Notes: generated by a model from the letters alone, not told the origin. A stretch of DNA of 64,000 nt from Pullulanibacillus sp. KACC 23026 (GCF_029094525.1 NZ_CP119107.1:248001-312000), one strand, 5' to 3'; shown: positions 16,340 to 25,959, counted from the stretch's first letter. Translations and numbers: made by a program.

Positions 16340-16368
16340 TTGTTAAGCGCTTTAAATTTTAGTATAAT
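16340..16368 (+). promoter_or_regulatory. Sigma-A promoter of the RsgA-like gene
   Basis: TTGTTA (16340-16345), 17 bases, TATAAT (16363-16368). Transcription from about 16375 would give a 130-base leader. That leader carries a short frame (ATG 16393, 14 codons after GAGGAGCG) and a hairpin GGAGGAC...GGTCCTCC at about 16451-16486. Confidence 0.65.
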
Positions 16369-16504
16369 TTTCCTAACTATGAGAGGAGCGTGATGTTTTA
16401 TGTCGATTGTAAAACTAAGAAGTACTCAGAATGGTAATGGATTTTGCGGGGAGGACTTTTAGAGGTAGTGCCCTTTGGTCCTCCAACTATAAGGAGGAAA
16501 CGGA

Positions 16505-17548
16505 TTGTTTCATTTGGACGATTTAGGGTATTCCGCTTTCTTTGCGGAACAAGAAAGAACGAAGGATGATCGTTTAAAAGTGGGGCGAGTAGGTCTCGCT
16601 TCTAACGGGTTATATAAAGTGTTTTACGAAGAAGGCGAATGCTTTGCAGACGTAACGGGAAAATTTTATCATCATGTCACAGGAACCGCCGATTTTCCTT
16701 GTGTGGGGGACTGGGTGCTGTTCGAGCCTCTGCCAGGTGAATCAAAAGGGAGAATTCATAAGCTCTTTGAACGGAAAAGCCTTCTTTCGCGCCAGGTAGC
16801 AGGTGAAAGGGTTGAAGAGCAACTCATTGCGGCGAATGTCGACACGGTGTTTCTCGTGAGCGCACTCAACCAAGACTTTAATTTGCGCCGTTTGGAACGC
16901 TATCTCACACAAGTCTATGATAGCGGAGCGAATCCGGCCTTTTTGCTAACAAAAAGAGATCTATGTGAAAATGTAGATGAGAACATACGCACATTAGAAG
17001 AGATTGCGTTTGGGGTTCCTATTATTGCGGTGGATGCGCTTCACAATGAGGGAATGGAAGCCTTAGAACCTTATATACAAAGGGGAAAAACAATTTCTCT
17101 AATAGGCTCATCCGGTATCGGGAAATCAACCGTAGTGAATCAACTGCTCGGTGGGGTTTTCCAAAAAACTCAAGGGATTCGCGAAGAGGACGGCAAGGGG
17201 CGGCATACCACTACCCATCGAGAACTTTTTATTCTTCCCGGAGGCGGTGTTGTGATTGACACTCCTGGGATGAGAGAGCTCCAACTCTGGGCTGATGGAG
17301 ATTCGGCCAAGGCGATCTTTCAAGATATTGAAGCACTTGAAAAAAATTGCCGATTCCGGGACTGCCAGCATAAAGGGGAACCGGGATGTGCGGTAGGGAA
17401 GGCCATTGAAAGCGGCGAACTGTCAGAGGAGCGCTATCAAAGCTATGTTAAGCTTCAAAAAGAGTTGGCTTTCCAAGAATTGAAAGAAAAATATGGAACC
17501 AACCGTGCTTCACGGATACAATCACAACGGTTTAGAAAATTGAAATAG
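16505..17548 (+). CDS. rsgA: Ribosome small-subunit-dependent GTPase A (RsgA) family
   Basis: A circularly permuted GTPase acting late in 30S subunit maturation. Order: OB-fold (about 25-95), G4 LLTKRDL, then G1 GSSGIGKST, G3 DTPGMREL, and a C-terminal zinc site CRFRDCQHKGEPGCAV. At 347 residues it is longer than the roughly 300-residue RsgA (YloQ) of B. subtilis, so it may be a second RsgA paralogue rather than the housekeeping copy. The start is TTG 16505 with AAGGAGG 8 bases upstream. A single gene with its own promoter, leader and terminator, beside an ABC-F protein that also acts on ribosomes. Confidence 0.88.
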   Translation: MFHLDDLGYSAFFAEQERTKDDRLKVGRVGLASNGLYKVFYEEGECFADVTGKFYHHVTGTADFPCVGDWVLFEPLPGESKGRIHKLFERKSLLSRQVAGERVEEQLIAANVDTVFLVSALNQDFNLRRLERYLTQVYDSGANPAFLLTKRDLCENVDENIRTLEEIAFGVPIIAVDALHNEGMEALEPYIQRGKTISLIGSSGIGKSTVVNQLLGGVFQKTQGIREEDGKGRHTTTHRELFILPGGGVVIDTPGMRELQLWADGDSAKAIFQDIEALEKNCRFRDCQHKGEPGCAVGKAIESGELSEERYQSYVKLQKELAFQELKEKYGTNRASRIQSQRFRKLK

Positions 17549-17553
17549 ACAAT

Positions 17554-17590
17554 CAAAAGCTCCTTGAGGATGTTCTTCAAAGAGCTTTTT
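17554..17590 (+). terminator. Terminator of the RsgA-like gene
   Basis: AAAAGCTC...GAGCTTTTT with a TTGA/TCAA inner pair, just after the stop codon. Confidence 0.75.
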
Positions 17591-17645
17591 ATTATGGGAC
17601 TTGGCGGCTTAACGTGGTAGGCGGGACCCTCAAATGGTTTTGAAT

Positions 17646-17673
17646 TTGAAAAGAAGCCTAGAATCTTTATAAT
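17646..17673 (+). promoter_or_regulatory. Candidate promoter of the ABC-F gene
   Basis: TTGAAA (17646-17651), 16 bases, TATAAT (17668-17673), 56 bases before the start codon. Confidence 0.5.
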
Positions 17674-17729
17674 AATAAGGGTATTACGTGAACTGGATTA
17701 GAGGACCAATTGGAAGAGGTGGATGATAA

Positions 17730-19622
17730 GTGAGTGTCTTAATCGCTGAAAATCTAACAAAATCCTATGGAGAGAAGCGGTTATTTGATCACCTCTCTTT
17801 TACTATAGAAGATCGGGATCGCATTGGATTAATTGGTGTCAATGGTACAGGGAAGTCAACGCTTTTAAAGGCAATAGCGGGCATTGAGCCTGCTGAAATG
17901 GGTGACATTCTTCATGCAAAGGCATTCAAGCTCGCCTATTTGCCGCAGGACCCTTCCTTTGATAAAGAAGAAACCGTGCTTGAGTATGTGTTCAGTGGAG
18001 ACTCCCCAGTCATGAAAACGCTCAAGGCGTATGAAAAAGCTTTATATGATTTGGAACAACGGCCAGAAGATCCGGCTGTTCAAGCGCAATTCTCGAAAGC
18101 CCAGCAGAGGATGGATGAAGCGGATGCTTGGACGGCCAGCACACTGGCCAAAACCATCTTAACTCAGCTAGGGGTTAACTTTTTCAATCAATCTGTCCTA
18201 GAATTGTCAGGCGGGCAACGAAAGCGTGTGGCAATGGCTCAAGCACTTATTCAGCCGGCTGATCTGTTAATCCTTGATGAGCCGACCAACCATTTAGACA
18301 ACTCGACCATCGAATGGTTAGAGAGCTATTTGCAGAGCTATCCAGGAGCTCTCCTTTTAGTCACGCATGATCGGTATTTCTTAAATCGTGTGACCACCCG
18401 AATTTTTGAACTGGATTCCGGGCAACTGTACCGTTACGAAGGGAACTATGAAGTGTTCCTAGAGAAAAAAGCGGTGCGTGAGGAGAAAGAACGTTCCAAT
18501 GAGGAAAAAAGGCAAAACACATTAAGGCGCGAGCTTGCTTGGCTCAGGCGGGGAGCTAAAGCACGTTCAACTAAGCAGAAAGCACGCATTGATCGCGTAC
18601 ATGCCTTGCAAGAGGATGAACCGATGCAAAAGGGAGAGGCCATGGATATGGCGCTCGGCTCGCAGCGTCTCGGAAAGAAAGTCATTCAACTTGAAGAGGT
18701 AGCGAAAAAGGTCGGTACAAGCCTCCTTTTTCATGATTTTGATTATCTGGTCGTCCCTGGTGAGCGCCTTGGAATTATAGGACCGAACGGGAGCGGCAAG
18801 ACGACACTTCTGAATTTAATGGCGGGTAGACTGACTCCTGACAGCGGACAAATTGAGATCGGAGAAACGGTTAAAATCGGCTACTACACACAAGAGAACC
18901 AAGAGATCAATTTGAATCTTAGAGTTATAGATTATATAAAGGAAGTTGCTGAGGTTGTCACCACAGCTGACGGAATCACGATTACGGTTGAACAAATGCT
19001 TGAGCGATTTCTCTTTCCTAGAAGTGCGCAGTGGAATAAGATTAGCCGCCTTTCTGGTGGCGAAAAGCGGAGGCTGTATTTATTAAGGGTGTTAATGGGA
19101 GAGTCCAATGTTCTTTTCTTAGATGAGCCGACCAATGATTTGGACACAGAAACCTTAAGCATTCTTGAAGACTACCTTGAACAATTCAGAGGGGTAGTCA
19201 TTACCGTCTCCCATGACCGCTATTTTCTGGACCGAGTCGTCGAACATCTTCTAGTGTTTAATGGAAATGGGCAAATAGAACGGTTTGAAGGCAGTTATTC
19301 AGATTACTTAGAGCAAGGAAGAGAGCTAAGAGAAGCAGTTGTTAATGCGCCGAAACACAAATTGAGTGAAAAAAAACCTCAAAAAGAGAAGCGCAAAAAA
19401 TTGTCTTATAATGAGCAAAAAGAATGGGCAGAAATTGAAGATAAGATTGCAAAACTTGAAAACCGAGTGAACGAAATTCAACTTGAAATAGAAAAATCAG
19501 GCAGCGACGCCGGCAAAGCAGCAGAATTGTTCCGCGAACAACAAACCGCCGAAGAAGCATTAGAAAAAGCAATGGACCGCTGGACAGAACTGTCACTATT
19601 AATTGAAGAAATAGAAGAATAA
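17730..19622 (+). CDS. ABC-F ATPase, YfmR/Uup-like
   Basis: A soluble ABC-F protein of 630 residues with two nucleotide-binding domains and no membrane part; members act on the ribosome. Domain 1: GVNGTGKST, LSGGQRKR, LLILDEPTNHLD. A charged linker follows (about 245-310). Domain 2: GPNGSGKTT, LSGGEKRRLYLL, VLFLDEPTNDLD. The C-terminal 70 residues are a coiled coil, as in Uup and YfmR. The start is GTG with GAGGTGG upstream. In B. subtilis YfmR relieves translation stalls; transferring that role is inference. A strong terminator follows. Confidence 0.92.
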   Translation: MSVLIAENLTKSYGEKRLFDHLSFTIEDRDRIGLIGVNGTGKSTLLKAIAGIEPAEMGDILHAKAFKLAYLPQDPSFDKEETVLEYVFSGDSPVMKTLKAYEKALYDLEQRPEDPAVQAQFSKAQQRMDEADAWTASTLAKTILTQLGVNFFNQSVLELSGGQRKRVAMAQALIQPADLLILDEPTNHLDNSTIEWLESYLQSYPGALLLVTHDRYFLNRVTTRIFELDSGQLYRYEGNYEVFLEKKAVREEKERSNEEKRQNTLRRELAWLRRGAKARSTKQKARIDRVHALQEDEPMQKGEAMDMALGSQRLGKKVIQLEEVAKKVGTSLLFHDFDYLVVPGERLGIIGPNGSGKTTLLNLMAGRLTPDSGQIEIGETVKIGYYTQENQEINLNLRVIDYIKEVAEVVTTADGITITVEQMLERFLFPRSAQWNKISRLSGGEKRRLYLLRVLMGESNVLFLDEPTNDLDTETLSILEDYLEQFRGVVITVSHDRYFLDRVVEHLLVFNGNGQIERFEGSYSDYLEQGRELREAVVNAPKHKLSEKKPQKEKRKKLSYNEQKEWAEIEDKIAKLENRVNEIQLEIEKSGSDAGKAAELFREQQTAEEALEKAMDRWTELSLLIEEIEE

Positions 19623-19623
19623 C

Positions 19624-19653
19624 AAAAAGCGCCGCAAGACTGCGGCGCTTTTT
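19624..19653 (+). terminator. Terminator of the ABC-F gene
   Basis: A perfect stem AAAAAGCGCCGCA / TGCGGCGCTTTTT with a 4-base loop. Confidence 0.9.
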
Positions 19654-19675
19654 CTGTTTGATGGTAGGCGCATAA

Positions 19676-20210
19676 AAAGTTGGGATGCGCAATCCGAGAA
19701 GGTTGGTGAAAAATCCAAGAAGGTGGGGCAAAATCTAAGAAGGTCGAAGAAAAATCCTAGAAGGTCAATCAAAAATCCAAGAAGCTTGCCCCAAAATGCC
19801 AGAAGGTTAAACGAGCGCCCCCTCGATAGGAGGAAAATCCAAGAAGGTGGGCGCAAAATCCAAGAAGGTCGAAGAAAAATCCGAGAAGGTCAATCAAAAA
19901 TCCAAGAAGCTTGCTCAAAAATGCCAGAAGGTCACATTTGCGCCCCTCGATAGGAGGAAAATCCAAGAAGGTGGGCGCAAAATCTAAGAAGGTCGAAGAA
20001 AAATCCGAGAAGGTCAATCAAAAATCCAAGAAGCTTGTCCAAAAATGCCAGAAGGTCACATTTGCGCCCCCTCGATAGGAGGAAAATCCAAGAAGGTGGG
20101 CGCAAAATCTAAGAAGGTCGAAGAAAAATCCGAGAAGGTCAATCAAAAATCCAAGAAGCTTGCCCAAAAATGCCAGAAGGTCAAATGCGCCGCCAACAAT
20201 AGGAGGAAAC
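19676..20210. repeat. Tandem array with about 124-bp period, some 4 copies
   Basis: AGGAGGAAAATCCAAG-type anchors recur at 19828, 19952, 20077 and 20201 (steps 124, 125, 124). Within each unit AATCCAAGAAGGT-like blocks recur about every 20-27 bases, and most copies contain a CACATTTGCGCCCC-CTCGATAGG stretch. Short frames on both strands (poly-Leu/Phe leftward, Arg/Pro/Asn rightward) are by-products of the composition. No ribosome-binding site is placed to use them. Confidence 0.9.
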
Positions 20211-20387
20211 CTCAAACGCTCCCCCGCCACCAAGGCCAATCCCACCAATAAAATGTTAGTTTTTCTGATCTGTGGGGCTGTAATTTTCAATTGGCCAAAT
20301 GATTTAGTGCTTTCTTGTTGGGACGAATGGTATGATAGTGGGTACAGCATACTAAACTGTAGTGACTAGAAATGTGGTGATCGATAA

Positions 20388-21800
20388 ATGACATTCGACA
20401 AATTAGGTGTTTCTCAAGCACTTATTGAAAAGTTAAAAGAACAGGGGATTGCTCAGCCTACCCCGATTCAGGAGGAAGCTATACCGCTTTTATTAAGCGG
20501 AAGAGATGTTATTGGCCGTGCCGAAACAGGTTCGGGAAAAACAATGGCATTTGTTCTGCCTATTTTACAGCGGATTCAGCCTGAACAGCATCAGATTCAA
20601 GCGCTCATAGTGACACCCACCCGAGAGCTTGCGATTCAAATTACAGCAGAAATTAAGAAGTTAAATCCTGATCCAGGAGCCATACAGTTGCTTGCGGCAT
20701 ATGGCGGGCAAGATGTTGAAAAACAGCTTCATAAGCTGGAAAAAGGCGTACATATTGTGGTCGGGACGCCGGGACGCTTGCTTGATCATGTGAGAAGGGG
20801 CACGATCAAATTAGGTGGACTGCGAATGCTCGTTCTCGATGAGGCGGATCAAATGCTTCATTTTGGATTTTTAAAAGAAGTCGAGTCTCTCATACGATTG
20901 ACGCCAAACAGTCGGCAAACGATGCTGTTTTCAGCGACAATGCCCGATCAAGTGCGTCAATTGTCTAAACAATTTATGCGGAATGCAAAGGACATCCGGA
21001 TAAAAGCAACGGATGAATTAAAACCTGATATCAAGCAAATCGCCATTGAGACGACAGATCGTACTAAGTTTGACAAGCTTTGTAAAATTATTGATCAATT
21101 TCGTCCTTATTTGGCGCTTGTATTTTGTCGAACTAAGCGACGGGCGAGCCATCTTAACGAGTCGTTACTAGGAAAAGGCTATTTGTCTGATGAGCTTCAC
21201 GGTGACCTGTCACAGGCTAAGCGCGAACGTGTCATGAAGCGATTCCGCGATGCGGAGATTCAAATTCTTGTAGCAACGGATGTGGCCGCTAGGGGTCTAG
21301 ATGTCCAAGGGGTGACACATGTTATCAATTACGATCTTCCGGCGGACAAAGACAGCTACATTCATCGCATCGGCCGAACAGGGCGCGCAGGTGAATCTGG
21401 ACTTGCGATTACGTTTGTTGGACCACGTGAGCATGATGAATTTCGGCGACTATATAAAGCAGTCAATGGTCAAATCACTTGGAAGGATATAGATGGAGGG
21501 ACGCGACCGGCTCCGACTGTTAATGGCCATGACGCCCCGATGAAGTCTGATCGTCGCGAGCGGACGCCAAAGCGAGCTTCCGGAACACAGGGAAGGGAAT
21601 CGCGAGAACGCACCAGCCGCATGGGTGAAGGGCGTTCTGCCTCTACCTCTAAGGGAAGAAGAGGAAGCGGAAGACCCGGTCAAGAACGTACCCCTGTTAA
21701 TCGCGAGGAACGTTCGGGGCGACCTGAGCGCAACGATAATCGGCGCCCTTCTCAAAAGCCGGCATCACGTTCAAGAAATTCAAGGCGATCTTCAAGATAA
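20388..21800 (+). CDS. DEAD-box RNA helicase
   Basis: An ATP-dependent RNA helicase of 470 residues. Motifs in order: Q motif (QPTPIQEEA), I AETGSGKT, Ia PTRELAIQ, Ib TPGRLLDH, II DEAD, III SAT, IV LVFCRTKR, V ATDVAARGLDV, VI HRIGRTGRAG. After residue 370 comes a basic Arg/Ser/Gly/Pro tail without defined fold, probably RNA binding. It resembles the YfmL/CshB group. In B. subtilis YfmL and YfmR lie near each other, as this gene and the ABC-F gene do here. Roles in ribosome assembly or RNA decay are inferred from the family. Confidence 0.9.
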   Translation: MTFDKLGVSQALIEKLKEQGIAQPTPIQEEAIPLLLSGRDVIGRAETGSGKTMAFVLPILQRIQPEQHQIQALIVTPTRELAIQITAEIKKLNPDPGAIQLLAAYGGQDVEKQLHKLEKGVHIVVGTPGRLLDHVRRGTIKLGGLRMLVLDEADQMLHFGFLKEVESLIRLTPNSRQTMLFSATMPDQVRQLSKQFMRNAKDIRIKATDELKPDIKQIAIETTDRTKFDKLCKIIDQFRPYLALVFCRTKRRASHLNESLLGKGYLSDELHGDLSQAKRERVMKRFRDAEIQILVATDVAARGLDVQGVTHVINYDLPADKDSYIHRIGRTGRAGESGLAITFVGPREHDEFRRLYKAVNGQITWKDIDGGTRPAPTVNGHDAPMKSDRRERTPKRASGTQGRESRERTSRMGEGRSASTSKGRRGSGRPGQERTPVNREERSGRPERNDNRRPSQKPASRSRNSRRSSR

Positions 21801-21813
21801 GAGTTAACCGGTT

Positions 21814-21857
21814 AAGCGCGCATCCTTGGGGAGATTACCGAGGAGGCGCGTTTTAAT
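21814..21857 (+). terminator. Possible terminator after the helicase
   Basis: GCGCG...GCGCG outer arms with a CCTTGG/CCGAGG inner pairing and a TTTTAAT tail. The stem is interrupted. Confidence 0.4.
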
Positions 21858-21925
21858 AGGTAATCTGTCATTAAAGATGCTACAATATTTGTGGTAGTCT
21901 GAATAAAGCCTGGGAGGGATTCCAT

Positions 21926-22909
21926 TTGAAAAAAAGACAGCTTGGATCAACCGATTTACATATTAGTGAACTCAGTTTTGGAACTTGGGCCATTGGCGGC
22001 AGCTGGGGCCATACAAATGATGCGGAAGCCTTGAGAGGCCTTGAGAAGGCAATGGAGGCCGGAGTTAACTTTTTCGATACGGCTGATGTTTATGGTGACG
22101 GCCACAGTGAAGAGCTCCTTGCAAAAGCTACAAAAGGCAAAGAGGACTCCATCTATATTGCGACGAAGTTTTGCCGAGCCGGTGATATCCATGATCCTGC
22201 CACTTATTCAAAAGAATCAGTTACGCGTTATGTAGAGGGAAGCCTGAAGCGTCTCCAGCGTGATCAGTTGGACTTGATTCAAATTCACTGTCCGCCATTT
22301 GAGATTCTAAAAAATGGGGACGTTTTCAATGTCTTAGATGATCTAAAACAAGAAGGTAAGATCCGCTATTATGGTGTAAGTGTTGAAACGGTAGAAGAAG
22401 GGTTATTTTGCCTTGAACAGCCAAATGTCAGCAGCCTGCAGGTCATTTTTAACTTGTTAAGGCAAAAACCGCTTGGTGAGCTGTTTCCTGCAGCCCTTGA
22501 GAAAAAAGTGGGCATTCTGGCACGTGTTCCGCTTGCCAGCGGCCTGCTCACAGGAAAGTTTACGAAAGAAGCTACTTTTGAAGCGGATGATCACCGTTCG
22601 TTTAATAAAAATGGTGAGGCCTTTAACGTTGGGGAAACATTTGGCGGGCTTGAGTTCGCTAAGGGTGTTGAATTAAGCCAACAGCTTCAATGGATTGCAG
22701 AGGGAAGAGGGAACATGACGCGTGCGGCTCTTCGCTGGATTTTGGACCAAGAAGCGGTCACAAGTGTCATTCCTGGCTTTAAAACAGTGGCTCAAGTAGA
22801 GGATAACTTAAAGGCAACTGAAGTACCGTCCTTTACAGAAGAAGAACAAGCCCGACTTGCTGAATTTTACCGCGATCAAGTCCATGCACATATTAGAGGG
22901 GTTTATTAA
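21926..22909 (+). CDS. Aldo/keto reductase
   Basis: An NAD(P)H-dependent oxidoreductase of the aldo/keto reductase superfamily, 327 residues, TIM barrel. Visible: SFGTWAIGGSWG, the catalytic Asp/Tyr pair in FFDTADVYGDGHSE, Lys in IATKFCR, and the His in LIQIHCPP. The C-terminal VTSVIPGFKTVAQVEDNLKA binds the cofactor. It resembles YhdN/general stress protein 69-type enzymes. The start is TTG 21926 with GGGAGGG 7 bases upstream. The substrate is unknown. A single-gene unit with a terminator. Confidence 0.88.
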   Translation: MKKRQLGSTDLHISELSFGTWAIGGSWGHTNDAEALRGLEKAMEAGVNFFDTADVYGDGHSEELLAKATKGKEDSIYIATKFCRAGDIHDPATYSKESVTRYVEGSLKRLQRDQLDLIQIHCPPFEILKNGDVFNVLDDLKQEGKIRYYGVSVETVEEGLFCLEQPNVSSLQVIFNLLRQKPLGELFPAALEKKVGILARVPLASGLLTGKFTKEATFEADDHRSFNKNGEAFNVGETFGGLEFAKGVELSQQLQWIAEGRGNMTRAALRWILDQEAVTSVIPGFKTVAQVEDNLKATEVPSFTEEEQARLAEFYRDQVHAHIRGVY

Positions 22910-22989
22910 TTAGCGCCTTTTCGGAATAGATGAGGTTCCCGTGGAAAGCGAGCCAAAAAACAATAAAATTAAATTAAGCTATTTAAAGA

Positions 22990-23032
22990 AGCCGGTCAGT
23001 TTCCTTAATAGGAGGAACTGTGCCGGTTTTAT
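22990..23032 (+). terminator. Terminator of the aldo/keto reductase gene
   Basis: GCCGG-CAGTTTCCT and AGGAGGAACTG-CCGG form a strong stem with loop TAAT and a TTTTATTT tail, about 80 bases after the stop. Confidence 0.8.
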
Positions 23033-23127
23033 TTATTCTGGGGGAATAGCACACAATATAAGGGGCGAGGAGCATCAAAAATAAAGATTGTTGATGTCCA
23101 TCTTGAGTAAACAAATTTATAGAAACA

Positions 23128-23290
23128 TGTTATAATGTTGGGGAAAATACCTTTTTTCTAAAGGGTTGTACATACCAGAAGGACATTCGTGCCTTTTCGG
23201 TGGATGGTTTCCTCTTAATAAAGTAATAAAAACGGGTCACTAACGCTGTCTATTGATAAAACACTATTTTTTTTAATGGAGGGATTATAG
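23128..23290 (+). promoter_or_regulatory. kbl promoter and structured leader
   Basis: An extended -10, TG-n-TATAAT (23128-23136), without a good -35, predicts a leader of about 148 bases. In it, AGAAGG...CCTTTTC (about 23177-23201) can pair. I found no T-box motif and recognise no riboswitch class. The rest of the 22910-23290 gap holds the terminator above. Confidence 0.4.
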
Positions 23291-24481
23291 ATGGGAAGTC
23301 GAAAGTTGGATCAATTTCTTGAAGATAATTTGCAGGATTTAAAATCAAAAGGGCTTTACAATGAAATCGAGCCGCTTGAGAGTGCAAATGGGCCAATGAT
23401 TCAAATTAAAGGTCAGTCCTTGGTGAATTTATCTTCTAATAATTATTTAGGTCTTGCAACCGATTCGCGCTTAAAAAAGGCGGCGAAGGATGCCATTGAA
23501 AAATACGGTGTAGGGGCCGGAGCCGTTCGGACGATTAATGGGACGCTTGATATCCATCTTAAGCTTGAAGAGAAGTTGGCTACGTTTAAACATACGGAGG
23601 CAGCGATCGCTTATCAATCCGGTTTTAATTGTAATATGGCGGCTATTTCAGCGGTTATGGACCAGAACGATGCGATTTTGTCTGATGAGCTTAACCATGC
23701 TTCGATTATTGATGGCTGCCGCTTATCAAAAGCAAAAGTGATTCGATTTAATCACTCTGACATGGAAGATTTAGATAAAAAAGCAAAGGAAGCAGTAGAG
23801 TCGGGCCAATACAATAAAGTCATGGTGATAACGGATGGCGTTTTTTCAATGGATGGGGATGTGGCAAAGCTTCCTGAAATCGTTGAAATTGCCAAAAGGT
23901 ATGACTTGATTACTTATGTGGACGATGCTCATGGTTCAGGTGTCATGGGAAAAGGCTCGGGAACAGTCAGCCATTTTGGTCTTTCTGATCAAGTCGATTT
24001 TCAAATTGGAACCTTGTCTAAGGCCATTGGGGTTGTTGGCGGTTATGTGGCCGGAAAACAAATTCTTATTGATTGGTTGAAAGTAAGAAGCCGTCCATTC
24101 TTATTCTCCACCGCTCTGACACCAGCTGATGTAGCGGCTTGCATGGAATCGATTGACCTTTTGCTTGAAAGTACGTCGCTTAATGAAAAACTTTGGGAAA
24201 ATGGAAGCTATTTAAAGGATGGACTCAAAAAGCTAGGTTTTAATATAGGAGTGAGTGAAACCCCGATAACACCATGTATCATTGGTGATGAGGTGAAAAC
24301 ACAGGCTTTTAGTAAGCGTCTGTATGAAGAGGGCGTGTACGCCAAATCCATTGTTTTCCCAACTGTACCTCGTGGGACTGGCCGGGTCAGAAACATGCCG
24401 ACAGCAGCCCATACGAAAGAAATGCTGGATCAAGCCTTATCCGTTTATGAAAAAGTTGGGAAAGAACTTGGTGTCATTTAA
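23291..24481 (+). CDS. kbl: Glycine C-acetyltransferase (2-amino-3-ketobutyrate CoA ligase)
   Basis: A PLP enzyme that splits 2-amino-3-oxobutyrate with CoA into glycine and acetyl-CoA, the second step of threonine breakdown. 396 residues, fold type I. The alpha-oxoamine synthase landmarks are present: [46 protein letters not shown] and [16 protein letters not shown] with the PLP Lys in TLSKA. Tdh follows 47 bases later, confirming kbl over the related bioF. GGAGGG precedes the ATG. Confidence 0.95.
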   Translation: MGSRKLDQFLEDNLQDLKSKGLYNEIEPLESANGPMIQIKGQSLVNLSSNNYLGLATDSRLKKAAKDAIEKYGVGAGAVRTINGTLDIHLKLEEKLATFKHTEAAIAYQSGFNCNMAAISAVMDQNDAILSDELNHASIIDGCRLSKAKVIRFNHSDMEDLDKKAKEAVESGQYNKVMVITDGVFSMDGDVAKLPEIVEIAKRYDLITYVDDAHGSGVMGKGSGTVSHFGLSDQVDFQIGTLSKAIGVVGGYVAGKQILIDWLKVRSRPFLFSTALTPADVAACMESIDLLLESTSLNEKLWENGSYLKDGLKKLGFNIGVSETPITPCIIGDEVKTQAFSKRLYEEGVYAKSIVFPTVPRGTGRVRNMPTAAHTKEMLDQALSVYEKVGKELGVI

Positions 24482-24528
24482 ATTCATACAATACTAATAA
24501 ATTTATATTTTTTTCGGAGGCCATTCTT

Positions 24529-25482
24529 GTGGATAAAATACTTGTTACAGGAGCTCTTGGTCAGATTGGTTCAGAACTCACTATGAAGCTAAGGGAGATC
24601 TATGGGGCGGATCACGTGTTAGCAACCGATATTCGTCAAATTGAATCGGATGTCGTGCAATCAGGCCCGTTTGAAATTCTAGATGTTACTGATGGGAAGA
24701 GAATGCATGAACTTGCCAAGAATTTTAAGGCGGACACAATCATTCACCTGGCCGCTCTTCTCTCAGCAACGGCTGAACGGAATCCGCTTTTTGCCTGGAA
24801 TTTAAATATGGGCGGTCTGCTTAATGCGTTAGAGGCAGCCAAAGAAACGCAAAGTCAACTTTTTGTCCCGAGTTCAATCGGGGCGTTCGGGCCGTCTACA
24901 CCGAAAGATCAGACGCCACAGGTGACGATTCAGCGTCCTACCACCATGTATGGAGTCAATAAAGTGGCAGGAGAACTGCTCTGTGATTATTACTTTTGTA
25001 AATATGGCGTAGATGCAAGAGGTCTTCGCTTCCCTGGATTAATTTCCTATGTGACACCACCAGGCGGCGGGACTACGGATTATGCGGTTGATATTTATTA
25101 TCAAGCGGTTAAAACTCGCAGCTATACATCCTTCATAGATAAGGGAACATTTATGGATATGATGTATATGCCGGATGCGCTGCAGGCTGTAGTCCAATTG
25201 ATGGAGGCAGATTCCGATGCACTTCATCATCGAAATGCCTATAATGTGACCGCTATGAGTGTCGACCCGGAAATGATCGGTGCGGCAATTAGAACGCTTT
25301 TACCTGATTTTAAATTGGATTACAAGGTTGATCCGATCAGGCAAGCCATCGCTGAAAGCTGGCCGAATTCAATCGATGCAACGGCGGCCGCTGAAGAATG
25401 GGGCTTTACACCTATTTATACGCTTGAGAAGATGACACAAGATATGCTGCAAAAACTCAAACAAAAAGTCGGCTCTAAGTAG
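24529..25482 (+). CDS. tdh: L-threonine 3-dehydrogenase, short-chain (SDR) type
   Basis: NAD-dependent oxidation of threonine to 2-amino-3-oxobutyrate, the substrate of the upstream kbl product. 317 residues of the extended SDR family: [14 protein letters not shown] (NAD binding), [11 protein letters not shown], and catalytic SSIGAFGP and YGVNKVAGE (Tyr-x3-Lys). This SDR enzyme differs from the zinc-dependent Tdh of E. coli. The start is GTG 24529 after TCGGAGG. A terminator hairpin overlaps the stop codon. Confidence 0.92.
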   Translation: MDKILVTGALGQIGSELTMKLREIYGADHVLATDIRQIESDVVQSGPFEILDVTDGKRMHELAKNFKADTIIHLAALLSATAERNPLFAWNLNMGGLLNALEAAKETQSQLFVPSSIGAFGPSTPKDQTPQVTIQRPTTMYGVNKVAGELLCDYYFCKYGVDARGLRFPGLISYVTPPGGGTTDYAVDIYYQAVKTRSYTSFIDKGTFMDMMYMPDALQAVVQLMEADSDALHHRNAYNVTAMSVDPEMIGAAIRTLLPDFKLDYKVDPIRQAIAESWPNSIDATAAAEEWGFTPIYTLEKMTQDMLQKLKQKVGSK

Positions 25483-25496
25483 AGAGCCGGCTTTTT
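25464..25496 (+). terminator. Terminator of kbl-tdh
   Basis: AGTCGGCTCT / AGAGAGCCGGCT with a T run. The left arm is inside the tdh coding end. Confidence 0.8.
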
Positions 25497-25959
25497 GCAT
25501 TTTTAACTAGAGGGTGCCCCTCTAATTAAGAGGGATCAAGGAAAGAGATGTCAGAAAAATGACTTGGAGACCTTTTCAAAAAATGATATATTAAAGGTAA
25601 TAATTGGTTTTGTAAAGAGATCTAACATAATTGAGATTACTTCCTAACCTATCTTAGTCTTTTTGGTTGGTAAAAAAGATAGATTGTGAAATGGGTTAAA
25701 TGGAGGACCATTAGCCATATTGCCTTGAGGCTGCCTTATAGTAGACATGGTGCGTTCTTTAGGACGTCTTTTTTTATACTATCAAAACGTATAAGTTGTG
25801 CTTAAGATTCTAAGAGAAAAGAAGTGGATTTTTCGCAAAGCATGCATGATGAGAAGAAGTAAAATCATGAAGCAATTAAAGAGAATGATATGAGAAAGCC
25901 GAGTTTTTCTAATTAATGGATGGAAGTTCAATTATTCGTAGTAGCAAGGGGAGAGATTT
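25497..25959 (+). other. Long leader/intergenic region before the 974-residue kinase
   Basis: Holds a TAGAGGG-tgc-CCCTCTA hairpin (25508-25524). A GC-richer block at about 25698-25775 contains GGAGGACCATTAGCC, GCCTTGAGGC and a GCGTTC/GGACGT stem followed by TTTTTTT, a possible intrinsic terminator inside a leader. No gene is visible. The RNA class is not recognised. Confidence 0.35.

Noticed and set aside
19599-20350. Several 60-130 codon frames on both strands in the second array
   Set aside because: Low-complexity translations (Leu/Phe or Arg/Asn/Pro), mutual overlap, no ribosome-binding site; caused by the repeats.
23137-23290. T-box or known riboswitch upstream of kbl
   Set aside because: No TGGNACCGCG-type T-box motif and no recognisable riboswitch core was found by eye.
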